64,000 bases of DNA from NCBI RefSeq assembly GCF_037176765.1, contig NC_090028.1:22929509-22993508 (forward strand), in the 5' to 3' direction. The stretch comes from Anolis sagrei (taxonomy: Eukaryota; Chordata; Lepidosauria; Squamata; Anolidae). The notes under the pieces were generated by a model. The model did no database searches. It had not been told where the DNA came from and worked only from the letters and a program-made list of their open reading frames with translations. The stretch's first letter is position 1, and each line of letters starts with the position of its first letter. A program made the position numbers and the translations under genes. This document shows positions 1 to 11,295 of the stretch, in pieces.

Positions 1-1017
1 CAAACTCCGATGATGGGAGAAGGAGAGGCGGTCCCTAAGGTACAATGGACCCTGGCCGTAAAGAGTTTTAAAGGTCAGAACTAGCATCTTATACAGGCCA
101 CAGTACTCAGTTGGAAGCCAATGTCAATGTTGCAGCACTGGTGTTATATGGCATTTCATGGGTGTTCTTGTGAGTAACCTGACTGCTGCATTCTGAACGA
201 TACAAAGCTTTCGAGTCGTAGACATCGGAAGGCCAACATACAGGGCGTTGCAATAGTCCAGCCTAGACGTGACCGTGGCAAGGATGACAGTTGTCAGAGC
301 CTCGTCAGATAGGTAGGGTGCCAGTTGCTTCGCTTGTCGTAGATGGAAAAAGGCCTGTTTGCTGGCAGCAGCGACCTGAGCTTCCATTGTCAGCTTCGAA
401 TCCAAAACGACACCCAAGCTCTTAATGGTAGGTGAAGGAGATAGGGCAGCACCATCAAAGGTGGGTAGCAAATGGGTCAGACCAATTGAGCGGCTATGCC
501 AGAGAATCTCAGTCTTCGCTGGGTTCACCTTCAGTCTGCTAGCACGTAGCCAGTTTGACAGAGCTTCCAGACATAGAGTGAAATTGTCTGGTATTGACGT
601 TGCTCCAGGCTCCATGCGCAGAAGGAATTGGGTATCATCCGCATATTGGTAGCAGTCCAGGCCGAAACTCCAAGCCAAACTAGCAAGGGGTCTAACATAG
701 ATGTTGAAGAGGAGAGGAGAGAGAATTGTACCTTGGGGGACCCCACATAGGAGGGGGGATCTATCGGAGACTTGATCCATGTACTCCACGCATTGGCTCC
801 GGTTCCAGAGAAATGAGTTGAACCAATTAAGGGCCTGACCGCGAACTCCGGACATGGCAAGACGGTGAATTATTAGATCCTAGTCGACGGTGTCAAACAC
901 TGCGGTAAGGTCGAGAAGTACCAATAGCGCGGATCCACCATTGTCAGACTGGCGACGGAGTTCATCCGTAATGGCAACCAGCATCGTCTCCGTCCCATGA
1001 TGGAGACAAATATGGTT
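1..1017 (-). mobile_element. L2-like LINE fragment with reverse transcriptase
   Basis: The minus strand encodes the core of a non-LTR reverse transcriptase. The main open frame (124-855, 243 codons) has the GVPQGTILSPLLFN block, the YADD catalytic box and the RLDYCNALYVGLP stretch typical of L2-clade ORF2 C-termini. More RT sequence lies upstream to about 1017 but contains an in-frame stop, so the copy is dead. It is 5' truncated at the TAGA repeat and its 3' end runs off the left edge of the window. Clade assignment is from motif recognition only. Confidence 0.85.
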
Positions 1018-1037
1018 GGTAGATAGGTAGATATTAG

Positions 1038-1080
<43 letters not shown>

Positions 1081-1165
1081 CAGAGAAAGACATGGTAGGT
1101 AGGTAAATCAATAGAGAGATGGGTGGATGGATGATGGATGGACAGATAAACATGGTAGGTAAATA
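1018..1165. repeat. TAGA microsatellite and related low-complexity DNA
   Basis: A run of about 14 TAGA units (roughly 1022-1080) is followed by looser GGTA/GGAT-like tetranucleotide sequence. It abuts the 5' truncation point of the neighbouring LINE. Confidence 0.9.
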
Positions 1166-1850
1166 CTGACAGATAGATAAGAGAGGATTATGCTCTGAGT
1201 CTTTGGGAACAAAATGGTATAAAATAAATGATCTTAGTGCTTTTAATGGTGATGTGGTTGATCTTTTTGGAGCTATTGCTGTCCACCTCAAGGCGGGTTC
1301 TGGGATTTGTAGCCCCCAAAATAACTTTCCCAAAGCTCTTAGCAAATGCTTTCCTTCCCACATACTTCCTGCGGTTCTGAACCCATCGTACGTTGAAGTA
1401 TTGACAAAACTTAAGATTTGGCTGCAAAGTGGTCTTTGGGTCTATTTTAAACCACGTAATGCACTCTTCAATATCCTCTTGACGATGGCAGAGACGTGAG
1501 TCCCCTCTCGAAGAGCATGTCCCATCCCGGTGTGTAGGTCTGTTGATGTGAGCATCGCAAATGTATTATTTACGCTTAATCCATGGCTGTTTAAGGCAAC
1601 CAGCAGCTGCTTTTCTAAGGGACTCAGTTGCAGTGTCCTGAGAAGGGCAACAGCACCTCCTAGGGGAAAAGCATGGAAGGATTTTTTACCACATCCAAAT
1701 ATACATATAAATCTATGCATTTCCTTCGTAAATTCAACGCTCATGGGTTGTTTTTTTCCTCGTTATTTAGATATTTTATTTTATTTTTGAATAATCTTTA
1801 TTGAGAATTTGCATTACATATGATTATATAAAACCATAAAAGAAAGAAAG
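1166..1850 (-). pseudogene. Unrecognised coding-like remnant
   Basis: Two minus-strand frames follow one another here (about 1442-1744, 100 codons; then about 1188-1427) and read like protein rather than simple repeat. No known family is recognised, no splice sites are evident, and the frame changes between the two parts. This could be a decayed processed pseudogene, an unfamiliar transposon segment, or chance open frames. Confidence 0.25.
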
Positions 1851-2757
1851 AAACATCTCCAGCTCATCCCCTTTTTGGATATCAGCCAGCACGTCAACGA
1901 CTTAAATCTAGACATAGTTTTCTAAGATCTACAGAGACACTCGCTGGAACACCTCAGCAAGCAAGAGTCCAAAAGTGGCAGGCTCAAACCCAGAACCTCA
2001 ACCAATGGCTGATACCAAATGAGAGACTCCCTCCTGGGCACACAGAGGACTGGGCGACTTGGAAGGTGCTGAACAGACTGCGCTCTGGCATCACGAGATG
2101 CAGAGCCAACCTTCAGAAATGGGGCTACAAAGTGGAATCCTCGACATGCGAGTGTGGAGAAGAGCCAACCACTGACCACCTGCTGCAATGCACCCTGAGC
2201 CCAGCCACATGCACAATGGAGGACCTCCTTGCGGCAACACCAGAAGCACTCCAAGTGGCCAGATACTGGTCAAAGGACATTTAATCAACTACCAGACCAG
2301 GGGTCCACAAACTGTTTAAACAGAGGGCCAGGTGAACAGTCCCTCAAACTGTTGGAGGGCCAGATTATAATTTGAAAAGAAATGAATGAATTCCTATGCA
2401 TACTACACATATCTTATTTGTAGTGCAAAAACACTTTAAAATACAATAATTAAAATGAAGAACATTTTTAACAAATATAAACATATTAGTATTTCAATGG
2501 GAAGTGTGGGCCTGCTTTTGGCTGATGAGATAGCGTTGTTGTTGTTGTTGATGTGTGCTTTCAATTCGTTTCAGACTTAGGTTGACCCTGAGCAAGGGCC
2601 GAGTAAATGACCTTGGAGGGCCGCATTCGGCCCCCGGGCCCTAGTTTGAGGACCCCTGTACCAGACTCACAAATGTTGTATTTTCTCTGTTTGTTTGCTT
2701 TGTCCTGTTAGAAATGTAATATAATTGACTGGTTGCCCTGACACGACAAATAAATAA
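1851..2757 (+). mobile_element. 5'-truncated LINE (C-terminal ORF and 3' UTR)
   Basis: The frame ending at 2283 encodes the C-terminus of a non-LTR retrotransposon: an LNRLRSG-type motif followed by a CxC...H...C zinc-knuckle-like cluster (CECGEE then TTDHLLQC). The 3' UTR resumes after a nested hAT element and ends near 2757 in an AAATAAATAAA tail. Further copies lie at 23790-24663, 24664-24812 and 38086-38704. The terminal bases GTTGCCCTGACACGAC nearly match the tail of the SINE at 61399-61662. The clade is not resolved; it may be the LINE described as the partner of Anolis SINE 2. Confidence 0.75.
2298..2658. mobile_element. hAT-type MITE inside a LINE 3' UTR
   Basis: This 361-bp element has inverted ends (CAGGGGTCCACAAACT and AGTTTGAGGACCCCTG) and a perfect 8-bp target duplication TACCAGAC at 2290-2297 and 2659-2666. 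The 8-bp duplication and CAG terminus place it in the hAT superfamily. It has no transposase frame, so it is non-autonomous. It is younger than the LINE it splits. Confidence 0.92.
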
Positions 2758-2769
2758 ATCTTTCCTATA

Positions 2770-2915
2770 TTTACTAGTATTGACATATCTTGGAACTGAC
2801 TTGGCTTTTTTAGCTGCAGCATCACACCATTGACTCATGTTCATTTTCTGGTCTACTGAGATTCCTGGATCCCTTTCACTTGGATTGTTTTTCTTGCAAC
2901 TCATTACTTGCCACG
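2770..2915 (-). mobile_element. Old CR1 LINE fragment
   Basis: Minus-strand translation resembles the CR1 ORF2 C-terminal stretch (KMNMSQWCDAAAKKA against the usual [15 protein letters not shown] of better copies here). It is short and diverged. Confidence 0.65.
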
Positions 2916-3355
2916 ATGTTACTAGTCGTGTGAGGCATGTTCCTTAATGCCATGCCTTTAAACAGTGATTTTAGTAGCTTTAAATTACACTTTTAATGTA
3001 TTGCTCTTTCTAATCTTTCGTCTTGCTCTGTGTTTTAGTTCGGCTTTCCAATTAATCTTATTCTAAGCCTCCTTTGAGTCTCAATTTGAGGAGGAAAGCA
3101 GGCTGGAAATCCAGCAAATAAATCAAATAAAGGAACGCGACGGCCCTGCTGAAAAGAGCCACTCCCATACAATCCTAGCTGAAAAGTAATCCTATACCTA
3201 ATATTTTTTAATAATATTGTGCATGAAACAAAGCGGGGATGCACTGAACCATCAGAAAGCAAAGGGATGCCTAGCTCTGCCACTCATGTGGACCATTATG
3301 GAGTATTTTAGAGTTTACACATCAGGGGTGCACAAACTGAACTTAATTTTTAGCC
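2916..3355. other. Unassigned intergenic DNA
   Basis: No gene, RNA or recognisable repeat was identified. A CAGGGGTGCACAAACTG string near 3324 resembles one end of a hAT MITE, but no partner end was found. Confidence 0.5.
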
Positions 3356-3358
3356 TAA

Positions 3359-3380
3359 GTTAACCCTAACCCTAACCCTG
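3359..3380. repeat. Short interstitial telomeric repeat
   Basis: Three CCCTAA-type units occur in a row on the plus strand, equivalent to TTAGGG on the other strand. This is too short to be a telomere and is best read as an interstitial site or chance. Confidence 0.7.
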
Positions 3381-3560
3381 CAAAAGTTACCTGTTCGATC
3401 CCAAATCCTCCTCTCACCAGCTCCGCTTTTGCTTTAAAGCCTGGAGGTGCTCTTCCAGCCCAATGTTTTCCTTTTTCTCTCTCCTTAAATTATTTATTAT
3501 TGTGTTCAATGAAGAAAATTCTAGTTTTCATTTAAATTGTTAGTTGGTATTTATATCACT

Positions 3561-3630
3561 TTATCCCCCCCCCCCCCTCGGAGGCGAGAAGGGCGGGGTA
3601 TAAATATAGGGAATAAATAAATCATCATCA
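3561..3630 (+). mobile_element. L2-type LINE 3' end fragment
   Basis: A poly-C run is followed by GAGAAGGGCGGGGTATAAAT and an AATAAATAAAT tail. This is the same 3' terminus seen on better L2 copies in the window (for example 52090-52175). Confidence 0.65.
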
Positions 3631-3837
3631 TGCTTTCGCTCCTTTTGTATTACATCAGATCTATATAATTCTATATAACCAACCCCCCTTCTTCCCTTTC
3701 CCATCTCAATCGTATTAGTTGATGTTGTTTCACAAAATTTCTTAAATTTTGGGTGGGTGTTTTGTACTAAACCCAAGTATACACATAGAACATATTAGTA
3801 ATTATATTTTCCATCTCCAACTCTTTTGATTCTCATT

Positions 3838-3870
3838 TTCCTGGTGTGTGTGTGTATATATACACACAGA
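3838..3870. repeat. TG/CA dinucleotide repeat
   Basis: A short TG run continues into alternating TA and CA. No associated element is evident. Confidence 0.8.
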
Positions 3871-3902
3871 TGCATACAAAACCAAACTTTCCATTCTGCT
3901 AA

Positions 3903-4062
3903 CATATATTTTAATATATAAAAACCGGTGCGTCGTGAGTAGACTAAAAACAAACAAACAAACAAACAAAAAACACTGAACGAAAACACACCAAATTTGG
4001 CCACAAAAGGCCAAACGGTCCAAGGTGTGACCAACAATCAGAAAATTAAAAAAAACAAAGAC
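3903..4062 (+). mobile_element. Helitron-like 5' end fragment
   Basis: The order TATATAAAA, then AACGAAAACACACCAAATTTGGC, then a GTGTGACCAACAATCA-type string parallels the 5' part of the Helitron beginning at 43488. It is diverged and carries an AAAC microsatellite insertion. No Helitron 3' hairpin is seen next to it. Confidence 0.5.
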
Positions 4063-4283
4063 AATAACTTACAAATCTAAAAACAGTTGGAAGACGACAC
4101 AGGGCATATGCGTTGCTCGGCCGTTTCGGAGGGTTCGCCACCTCCTGCTCACCTTGTTTATTTGCATTATATTTGTGTGTATGGTAAATACTTTTTGGTG
4201 TTTCAAGGTTTTAAAAGGGGGGGGGGTGCGCATTAGATTTGATGGTGCATTAGACTCAAATAAATATGATGTGTGTGTGTATA

Positions 4284-4335
4284 CAGTGTTCCCTCACTTA
4301 CCGCAAAAAGTGAACCACGAAGCAGCAAGGGTGTG
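4284..4335 (+). mobile_element. Tigger-type terminal inverted repeat fragment
   Basis: TACAGTGTTCCCTCACTTA begins with a TA dinucleotide and resembles the end of TcMar-Tigger elements. The sequence passes into TG microsatellite shortly afterwards and no opposite end was found. Confidence 0.45.
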
Positions 4336-4429
4336 TGTGTGTGTGTTTGCTAATTTTTGGTCATCAAGTTTAACATTGAATATTCTTATAGTTTTGTAAA
4401 GATTGCCAAATAATGTTTCCCCCTTCCAG

Positions 4430-5210
4430 TGTTGTCACTCAGCTTGACTCAGAGTCTGAAGCTGAGCTGTTTGGGCATTCTGAGCCCGATTATGGGCCTT
4501 CTGAGCCTGATTTCCTGCAGGATGACGAGGAAGCTGATGGTTTACAGATTCCTGTACATGTTTCAGACGCGGCTGGCTGCTGAAGGAGAAACAGCAAGTC
4601 AGTTCCCCGGGGAAAGGAATGTTCCTTTCATTAGAGAGACTAATAGCAAGAGTGAAATCCCACACTGCCAGGTGGAGGATCCGTCCCAGCTGGACCCAGA
4701 TAAGGGATTGCACAGTCTTGAAGATAATAATTTAATGAGCAGACAAGATCGTTTGCAATTAAGGCTTCGGAGAAGCACTCGCTTGGCCAGCAAGCGAGAA
4801 GCCAAACGTGCCAAAGGTAAATGCAATGTGTTCATGTTCGCAAAGGGTATTTAGTCTTGTAGCTGACAGGCAGTTTTTGTCAGTCCAACATTGCTCTTCC
4901 CGTGTTAACTTCTGGGGATTTTCCTTGGCTTTTAGCAGCACGCTTCTGGCTTCCTGAGCCTGGGATTTGGGTCTTGTTTTCAACTGTTTACCATGGACTT
5001 CTGTTTGACCATTGCTAAGGGATTATGCTTCATGTTTTTGCCTTTGGATCTTGGGAACGTTGCCTTTACATTTAAGTCTCTGTTTTGCCTATGGAACTAT
5101 TGCATTTCTGTTTCTTTTTTTTATTTTACTTTTCTCAATAAACTACAAAAACCTACAGCCTTGGTGTGGTGGTGTCTGGAGCAAGGTGAAAACTACCCTG
5201 AGTTGCAACA
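4430..5210 (+). mobile_element. Solo LTR (retroviral or LTR-retrotransposon fossil)
   Basis: A 781-bp block starts TGTTG and ends CAACA, with flanking 5-bp sequences TCCAG and CCCAG (one mismatch). A CAATAAAC polyadenylation-type signal lies near 5138, as expected inside an LTR. No internal region is attached on either side, so it looks like a solo LTR left by recombination. The imperfect target duplication suggests moderate age. The open frame inside has no recognised function. Confidence 0.7.
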
Positions 5211-5215
5211 CCCAG

Positions 5216-5789
5216 AATCTTGAGTTCCATTCACCCATGATCTTCTGGGATTCCAATGTTTTCCATTTTTGATTTGCAACCATTCTCATTATAGAAACTA
5301 TGGAGCAGAAAACATTCCAAATTGATCCATTTCATCTTTCCAGGATGAGTCCAAACTCTTGTTCTTTCAAACTCGTTCAGCCTGTGGAGTAAATGTACAA
5401 TGAGCTCGGAAATGAGGCACAAAGGATGCTCGGAAAAAGTGTGAGAAAAACCTTTCAGTGGGGTTTTCCTTCCCTTGGTGCTCCTGTCACCTCTCTTCCT
5501 GCCTTAATTACCATAAACCTGCCTTTTAAAAGCTATTTCATAGAGCAGGTCTTTCCCTCTATTATGCAGCACCTATTTCGGCAGGAGGGAATCTATCTGG
5601 AATTGCTTTAAGAGAGAAAGGTGCCCTCTCTAAGCAACTGTTATAGACTTTAAAGTGCGGACAACTTCAGGGTCTGAACAATCCAGTAGGACACCTTTCA
5701 GTAAGTTCACCTGAATTCACCTGTGCGTTGACTTACCATGAAACTATTGAGTCAATGGATCCAGATTATCAGTGTGTGCAACTACCGGA
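5216..5789. other. Unassigned intergenic DNA
   Basis: Nothing recognisable beyond the solo LTR boundary was identified. The composition is ordinary, with no convincing open frame. Confidence 0.5.
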
Positions 5790-6480
5790 TTGACTCAAGT
5801 CTAATTTGCCATCAAATCTAATGCACCACAATTTTCAAAACCCCAAACCCAAAAACGTATTTACCATACTACGCAAATATAACGCACACCCTGATATTGG
5901 AAAGTAACATTTTGTCTTAAAAAGTGGAGTGTGGTGGAGGCTCCTTCTTTGGAAGCTTTGGAACAGAGGCTGGATGGCCATCTGTCAAGGGTGCTTTGAA
6001 TGCATATTCCTGCTTCTTGGCAGGGGGTTGGACTGGATGGCCCATGAGGTCTCTTCCAACTCTATAAAAATGAGCATTAAAATCAAATAAATAGACTTAT
6101 TTGTAATACCGTATTTACTCGAGTCTAATGTGTCATCGATTTTACTGTGCACCCTGATTTTCAAAACCTTGAAACCCCAGTATTTACCATACAACCCTAG
6201 TATTTACCATACTAGGCAAATATAGGCAAATATAATGCACACCCTGGAAAGGAAAATTTTGTCTTCAAAGATTAGCATTAAAATCAAATAAATGGATTTA
6301 TTTGTAATACCATATTTGCTCAAGTCTAATGCACCATCAATTCTAATGTGCACTCCAATTTTCAAAACGCTGAAACCCAAAAACGTATTTACCATACTAC
6401 GCAAATATAATGCACACCCTAATTTTGGGAAGGTAATTTAGTCTAAAAAAGTGAGCATTAGAATCGAGTAAATGTATTCA
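5790..6480. repeat. About 205-bp AT-rich repeat units, probably DNA-transposon derived
   Basis: Three diverged units carry the same order of landmarks: CTCGAGTCTAATG-like, ATTTTCAAAAC, TATTTACCATAC and AAATATAATGCACACCCT. Two well-matched starts lie about 208 bp apart (near 6070 and 6278). The ACCGTATTTACTCGAG-type motif looks like a transposon terminus, so this may be a tandem or nested MITE cluster. A CR1 tail interrupts the first unit. Confidence 0.6.
5931..6068 (+). mobile_element. CR1 LINE 3' end
   Basis: The sequence encodes the LEAFxQRLDGH-type C-terminus and continues into the GGTTGGACTGGATGGCCCAT 3' UTR block shared by the other CR1 copies here. Confidence 0.85.
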
Positions 6481-6602
6481 TTTGTAATACTTTTTATGTT
6501 TGTTTCTACTTCAGTATTATCTATAGGTTTTAAATTATATGTTGCATTGTTTGTTAGCCATTTTGAGTCTCTTTTAAGATAAAAAGCAGGTGATAATACA
6601 AA

Positions 6603-6605
6603 GAC

Positions 6606-6640
<35 letters not shown>

Positions 6641-6770
6641 GGTGTATAAAAATTATGGACCCAACTTCAGTGTAGTTTATTGTCAAATCGGGACCATCTT
6701 TTTGAAGCACCCAATAGTAGTAGTAGTAGTGGGGGTGGTGGTGGTGGTGGTGGTGGTGGTGGTAGTAGTA
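6603..6770. repeat. TAA, AGT and GGT trinucleotide microsatellites
   Basis: A TAA run (about 6603-6642) is followed by AGT (6715-6730) and GGT (6733-6762) runs. They lie at the 3' side of the adjacent minus-strand LINE. Confidence 0.9.
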
Positions 6771-6775
6771 ATTAC

Positions 6776-7975
6776 TTACTTAGGCGATCCCTCGTTGGAC
6801 GAGTAAGATGGTCTTCCTTGATGACTATTTTTGTGGGTTTGTAGGTGGCTGTGGAGCCCTATTCTTGACCCGCATCTTCTCCCACCGTGAGGGCATTGGT
6901 TTCCAGGTGGAAGGTGGTCCCGGTCGGGGTTGGCTTGACGCGCCTTCCTCCTGGCACGTTTCTCTCTTTCACCCTCCACTCGTGCCTCCTCGAATTCTGC
7001 AGCATTTCTGGTCACAGCTGACCTCCAGCTGGAGCGGTCAAGGGCCAGGGCTTCCCAGTTCTCAGTGTCTATGCCAGAGTTTTTAAGGTTGGCTTTGAGG
7101 CCATCTTTAAATCTCTTTTCCTGTCCACCAACATTCCGTTTTCCGTTCTTAAGTTCAGAGTAGAGTAACTGCTTTGGGAGACGGTGGTCAGGCATCCGGA
7201 CAACGTGGCCGGTCCAGCGGAGTTGATGGTGGAGGACCATTGCTTCAATGCTGGTGGTCTTTGTTTCTTCCAGCACGCTGATATTTGTCTGCTTGTCTTC
7301 CCAAGAGATTTGCAGGATTTTCCAGAGGCAACGCTGATGGAATCGTTCCAGGAGTTGCATGTGACATCTGTAGACAGTCCACGTTTCACAGGCATATAGC
7401 AGGGTTGGGAGGACAATAGCTCTATAAACAAGCACCATGGTATCCCTACAGATGTCCCGGTCCTCAAACACTCTCTGCTTTATTCGGAAAAATGCTGCGC
7501 TCGCAGAGCTCAGGCGGTGTTGTATTTCGGTGTCGATGTTGACTTTGGCGGAGAGGTGGCTGCCAAGGTAGCGGAAATGGTCAACATTTTCTAATGTTAC
7601 ACCATTAAGTTGTATCTCTGGCATTGGGGAGGGGATGGCTGGTGACTGCTGGAACAGCACTTTGGTTTTCTCAATGTTCAGTGACAGGCCAAACTTCGTG
7701 TATGCTTCTGCGAAGGTGTTTAGAGTGGCTTGTAGATCTTCTTCTGAGTGCACACAGACGACATTGTCATCAGCATACTGGAGTTCTATAACAGATGTTG
7801 TTGTAACCTTGGTTTTGGCTTTCAGTCTGCTGAGGTTAAACAGCTTGCTATCTGTCCGATAGATGATTTCCACTCTGGGGGAAGCTTCCCGTCAACAAGG
7901 TGAAGTATCATAGCGATGAAGATGGAGAATAAAGTTGGGGCAATAACACATCCCTGTTTGACACCCGATTCCACC
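6776..7975 (-). mobile_element. RTE-like LINE ORF2 fragment with C2H2-like tail
   Basis: A 365-codon open frame (6776-7873) encodes the second half of a reverse transcriptase and C-terminal region: the YADDN box, PEIQLNGVTLENVDHFRYLG, LLYACETWTVY, and a cysteine/histidine tail (CPHGGRRCGSRIGLHSHLQTH). Just upstream the same strand encodes GVKQGCVIAPTLFSIF, so the match continues to about 7975. The endonuclease and 5' half are missing. It differs from the Bov-B copies here; RTE or RTE-X affiliation is inferred from motif style. Confidence 0.8.
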
Positions 7976-8111
7976 TAGTGGTAGTAATAGGCATTCACTA
8001 GTAGCACATAGTCGTATTAATAGGCAAAGACATGCAAAATTAGAAACAGCAACTGTAACACTTGAAAGGGAGGTGACGGGTTATCCAAACGTTTCTCCCA
8101 GAAGGCACCTA

Positions 8112-8309
8112 GCTACACTGTAGAATTAATGCAGTTCCATACCACTTTAACTGCCATGGCTCAGTGCTGTGGGATCAAGGGTGATGTAGAATTACAAGGT
8201 CTTCTGTGCCCAAAAGGGCTGGTGCTTCACCAAAGTACAACTCTCGTGATCCCATAGCATTGAGCCATAGCAATTCAAGGGGATCAAACTGATTTAATTC
8301 TAGTGTAGT
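8112..8309. mobile_element. Foldback MITE
   Basis: The ends are inverted copies (CTACACTGTAGAATTAATGC and a TTAATTCTAGTGTAG-type end), and internal segments such as ACTGCCATGGCTCAGTGCTG and its inverse also pair. There is no coding sequence. Partial relatives occur near 12640, 46170, 56030 and 59070. Confidence 0.7.
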
Positions 8310-8317
8310 TCAGGCAT

Positions 8318-8360
8318 GGGCAAACTTGGGCCCTCCAGGTGTTTTGGACTTCAACTCCCA
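8318..8360 (+). mobile_element. Half of a hAT foldback MITE
   Basis: CAGGCATGGGCAAACTTGGG followed by the CTCCAGGTGTTTTGGACTTC block matches one arm of the family seen complete at 31414-31601 and 55123-55293. Confidence 0.7.
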
Positions 8361-9171
8361 CAATTCCTCCAAATCCCTTCAAGATCTCAGCTGCATTTTG
8401 CCATGTCCCTCCCCCATATCCACCCATCTAGGAGAGGCGTCCTTGCTGAAGGTATTATGCCCAATGCATGTGCATGAAAGATGCCTTTATTTGGCAGAAT
8501 TCAAGGCAGGCACACTTCAGCTGGCATGTGCCAAGTAATTGGAAACGACCTCGGAAGAGATCTTATAATGATGGCTGCTATTATTTCAGCGCAGATTGCA
8601 GGCTGCAGAGAAGGGGCTGGAAGTGAATTAACTGTGGAAGATCATTACTGAGCAGTAAATGGATCCCCATGGAGCATAATGCACTCCACTAGTACTTCTT
8701 CCCCGCCCCCCAGGGTTGTATTAAATATTCCATATTTCCCCCCAACAGCCTGAGATGGAGCCACTGCTGGGATTAGAGCTTAAGTGTCTGAATTCCCAAA
8801 TCATTTAGAGCAAAGACTCACTCAATGTATGTATCAGAATTAAAAATGGGGAACTGGATGAGCTGAGAGCAACGGAAGAGTCTCAGGTGCCATTTATCTA
8901 ATAGGCTGCATGGACGATTGGTGGATGCGAGGCAAGGGAATTCGCTTCGAAATACATCGGCCAATGGGGAAAACCTCCGGACGTCATGCCAAACTTACAA
9001 CACCAATTTGAAGTCAATTGGGAGCTTAAATCAGCATCACAATTAGTGAGATGGTTGTATCATGGATATAAACAGTGGTAGAAAAGATGTTCCTAATGAC
9101 TTCCATGGGCCCTTGTATTACAGTAAGTCATAACAGGATCAAGTATGTGTGTGTTAAAGAAAACCTTATAC
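8361..9171. other. Unassigned DNA, possible conserved noncoding stretch
   Basis: No gene or repeat was recognised. The part near 8560-8665 is free of recognisable repeats and of mixed composition, making it a possible conserved noncoding element, but this cannot be tested without alignment. Confidence 0.3.
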
Positions 9172-9485
9172 TGTTGATTATTATGTGCAGCTGCTAATGT
9201 AGGTCAACTAGTAAGTTTTGACCACACCCGTTGGGGTATAACTGTATGGATTTTAGAATACAGTTCAGCTTTTGCTCTGAGGAGCCTTTGCTCAGGCATT
9301 TTGCTTAATCATTTGTACAGCTCTCTAATTTTGGAGGAAGTTGAAGAAATCTTATTCTGTATTGCTTACAAGGACTATGTAAGTTTGTTGCACTGTTTGA
9401 TTTTGTATGCAACACTACAAATTTATGTTTAACTCTGCTGACAAGAGTAAAGTATTCTGTTCTTTTCCCTCTTGCCTGCCTGCAA

Positions 9486-9955
9486 TAGGCTTGGGCAGTT
9501 TCATTCGTTCATTTCGTAATTCGTTATTAATTCGTATTTAAATTAGCTTACGATCCAATATTGACCCATGCAGGAATAGTGTGAGGAGTAAATTAGATTC
9601 TAAACAATTTTTTCAATTTATTTCGTAATTATTTCGTAATTATTTTGTAATTATTTCGTAATTATTTTCGCATGTCTGGTGCAAGTTTTATAGTTGTTTG
9701 TTTTATCACACCAACAGTCAACAACAGAGGGAGAGGGAAGCTTCAGAAGTTCCCCCTGTCCCATTTGGAGGTTTTTTTAGCATATTGCGCAATCGTGTCC
9801 GCCATTAACAAATCGATTTGTAATTATATGAAATTTCGTAAAATTCGAAATTTTTAAAAGGAAAATTTCAGAATTCTTTAAAAAAACGAAACGCGATGGA
9901 CCCCTAAAAACTAAACGAGTTTAGAAACAAATTTTTCCGTTGTTATCCAAGCCTA
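9486..9955. mobile_element. AT-rich hAT-like MITE inside a fossil LTR
   Basis: The ends are inverted (TAGGCTTGG and CCAAGCCTA) and flanked by 8-bp sequences GCCTGCAA and GCGTGCAA, matching at 7 of 8. The interior is rich in TTCGTAATTA-type repeats and has no transposase frame. Removing it restores a continuous LTR-like sequence. Confidence 0.75.
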
Positions 9956-11295
9956 GCGTGCAATTTTATTGTGTCTTTTGCATTGGGCCTGACTGAAACC
10001 CGCTTAAGCGCAACAGGTTATGGGCCCAGCATAGCCCAGTCTATCCCAATCTAGTGCTATTTTTGCAAAGAACATAATTGAGGAAATTTATTTTTTTGGA
10101 CTTTACTTTTGTTGCGGGATTAAACTCTGAGAGATGGATCCAAGAGTGAATTTGGTAGCATTCCCAATTGCCAGATTGAGTGGCAGTAATTGCTCCGTTG
10201 GAAGCTCCGTATGGAGAGTTACCTGAGGATGGAATCTCTGTGGGATTGTACTGTGAATCCACCACAACAACCAACAGCAGAGGAGCAGAGACCACAGGAG
10301 AAGGCCAAGGCATCCCTTATCCTTGGGGTGGACGACGAGCAGTTGGTCCACGTCTGCAGTTTGCCCAGTGTACATGCCATCTGGCAACAGCTTAAGGAGA
10401 TACATGTCTCAACTCTGCAGCAACTGTGGCTGTACTAGCTAGAAGGCTGTACAGGAAGCGTCTCAGAGAAGGGAGTACCTGAAAGACCATTTACAAACAT
10501 TACAGAGCTTATTTGTTGAGCTGGAGCAAAGAGACTTCAAACTCACTGAAGCAAATAAGTGTTTTATTTTGTTATCTTCCATGGAAGATTCCTTTGATGG
10601 AATTGTAAATTCTTTGGAGTCATTCCCACATGGACAGCTGAATCTGCAATACATATCTTCAAGGCTGCTTGCAGACTGGGAGCAATGAAGAGATCGGCAT
10701 TTGGAGGCCACAACCGCAGCTGGGCGTGTTCAACACAGCCAGCTGGAGAAGCAGCAGAGCAAGAAAGGGAGACAGTTTGTGCTGTGAGGTGTTTTGAAGA
10801 AGAGGAAGCAGCAGCATCAGAGGAGGGGATCCCCACATGTAAGGACAGTACAAACAAACACAAGCCTGGAACATAAGAACCTTTTTATGTTGATTCGGGG
10901 TGTTCACAACACATTGTGACTAATAAGACTTTATTTCTAAAATTTAATAAGCTTGATGGCTTAAATGTGACATTTGCTGATGGAAAGCATTACTCTGTTC
11001 AAGGAAAAGGAGAGGTTTTTGTTGATAGTTTGGGCAAAACCATAGAGAATGTATTTTTTGTTCCACAAATTGATTATAATCTCCTATCTGTGGGGAAACT
11101 TGATAGTGAGGGGTTTGATTATATTTTTTCGGGAGACAAAGTTAAAACCTTGAAAGGGAACAAACTGTATGGAACAGGGACAATACAGGATGGTATATAT
11201 GTGTTAGAGCCAAGGGATGCAAATAATGTCAACATAATAAGCAAAAATACTCCTTTACACCATGGGTGCATTCATGAGTAGCACAGGATTTGGGG

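Noticed and set aside
425-652. Plus-strand open frame overlapping the L2 reverse transcriptase
   Set aside because: It is antisense to a clearly coding LINE frame. Many other open frames in the window are antisense shadows of CR1, L2 or Bov-B in the same way.
10041-10438. Overlapping open frames on both strands near the Gag-like region
   Set aside because: They are fragments or antisense frames of the copia-like fossil, not separate genes.
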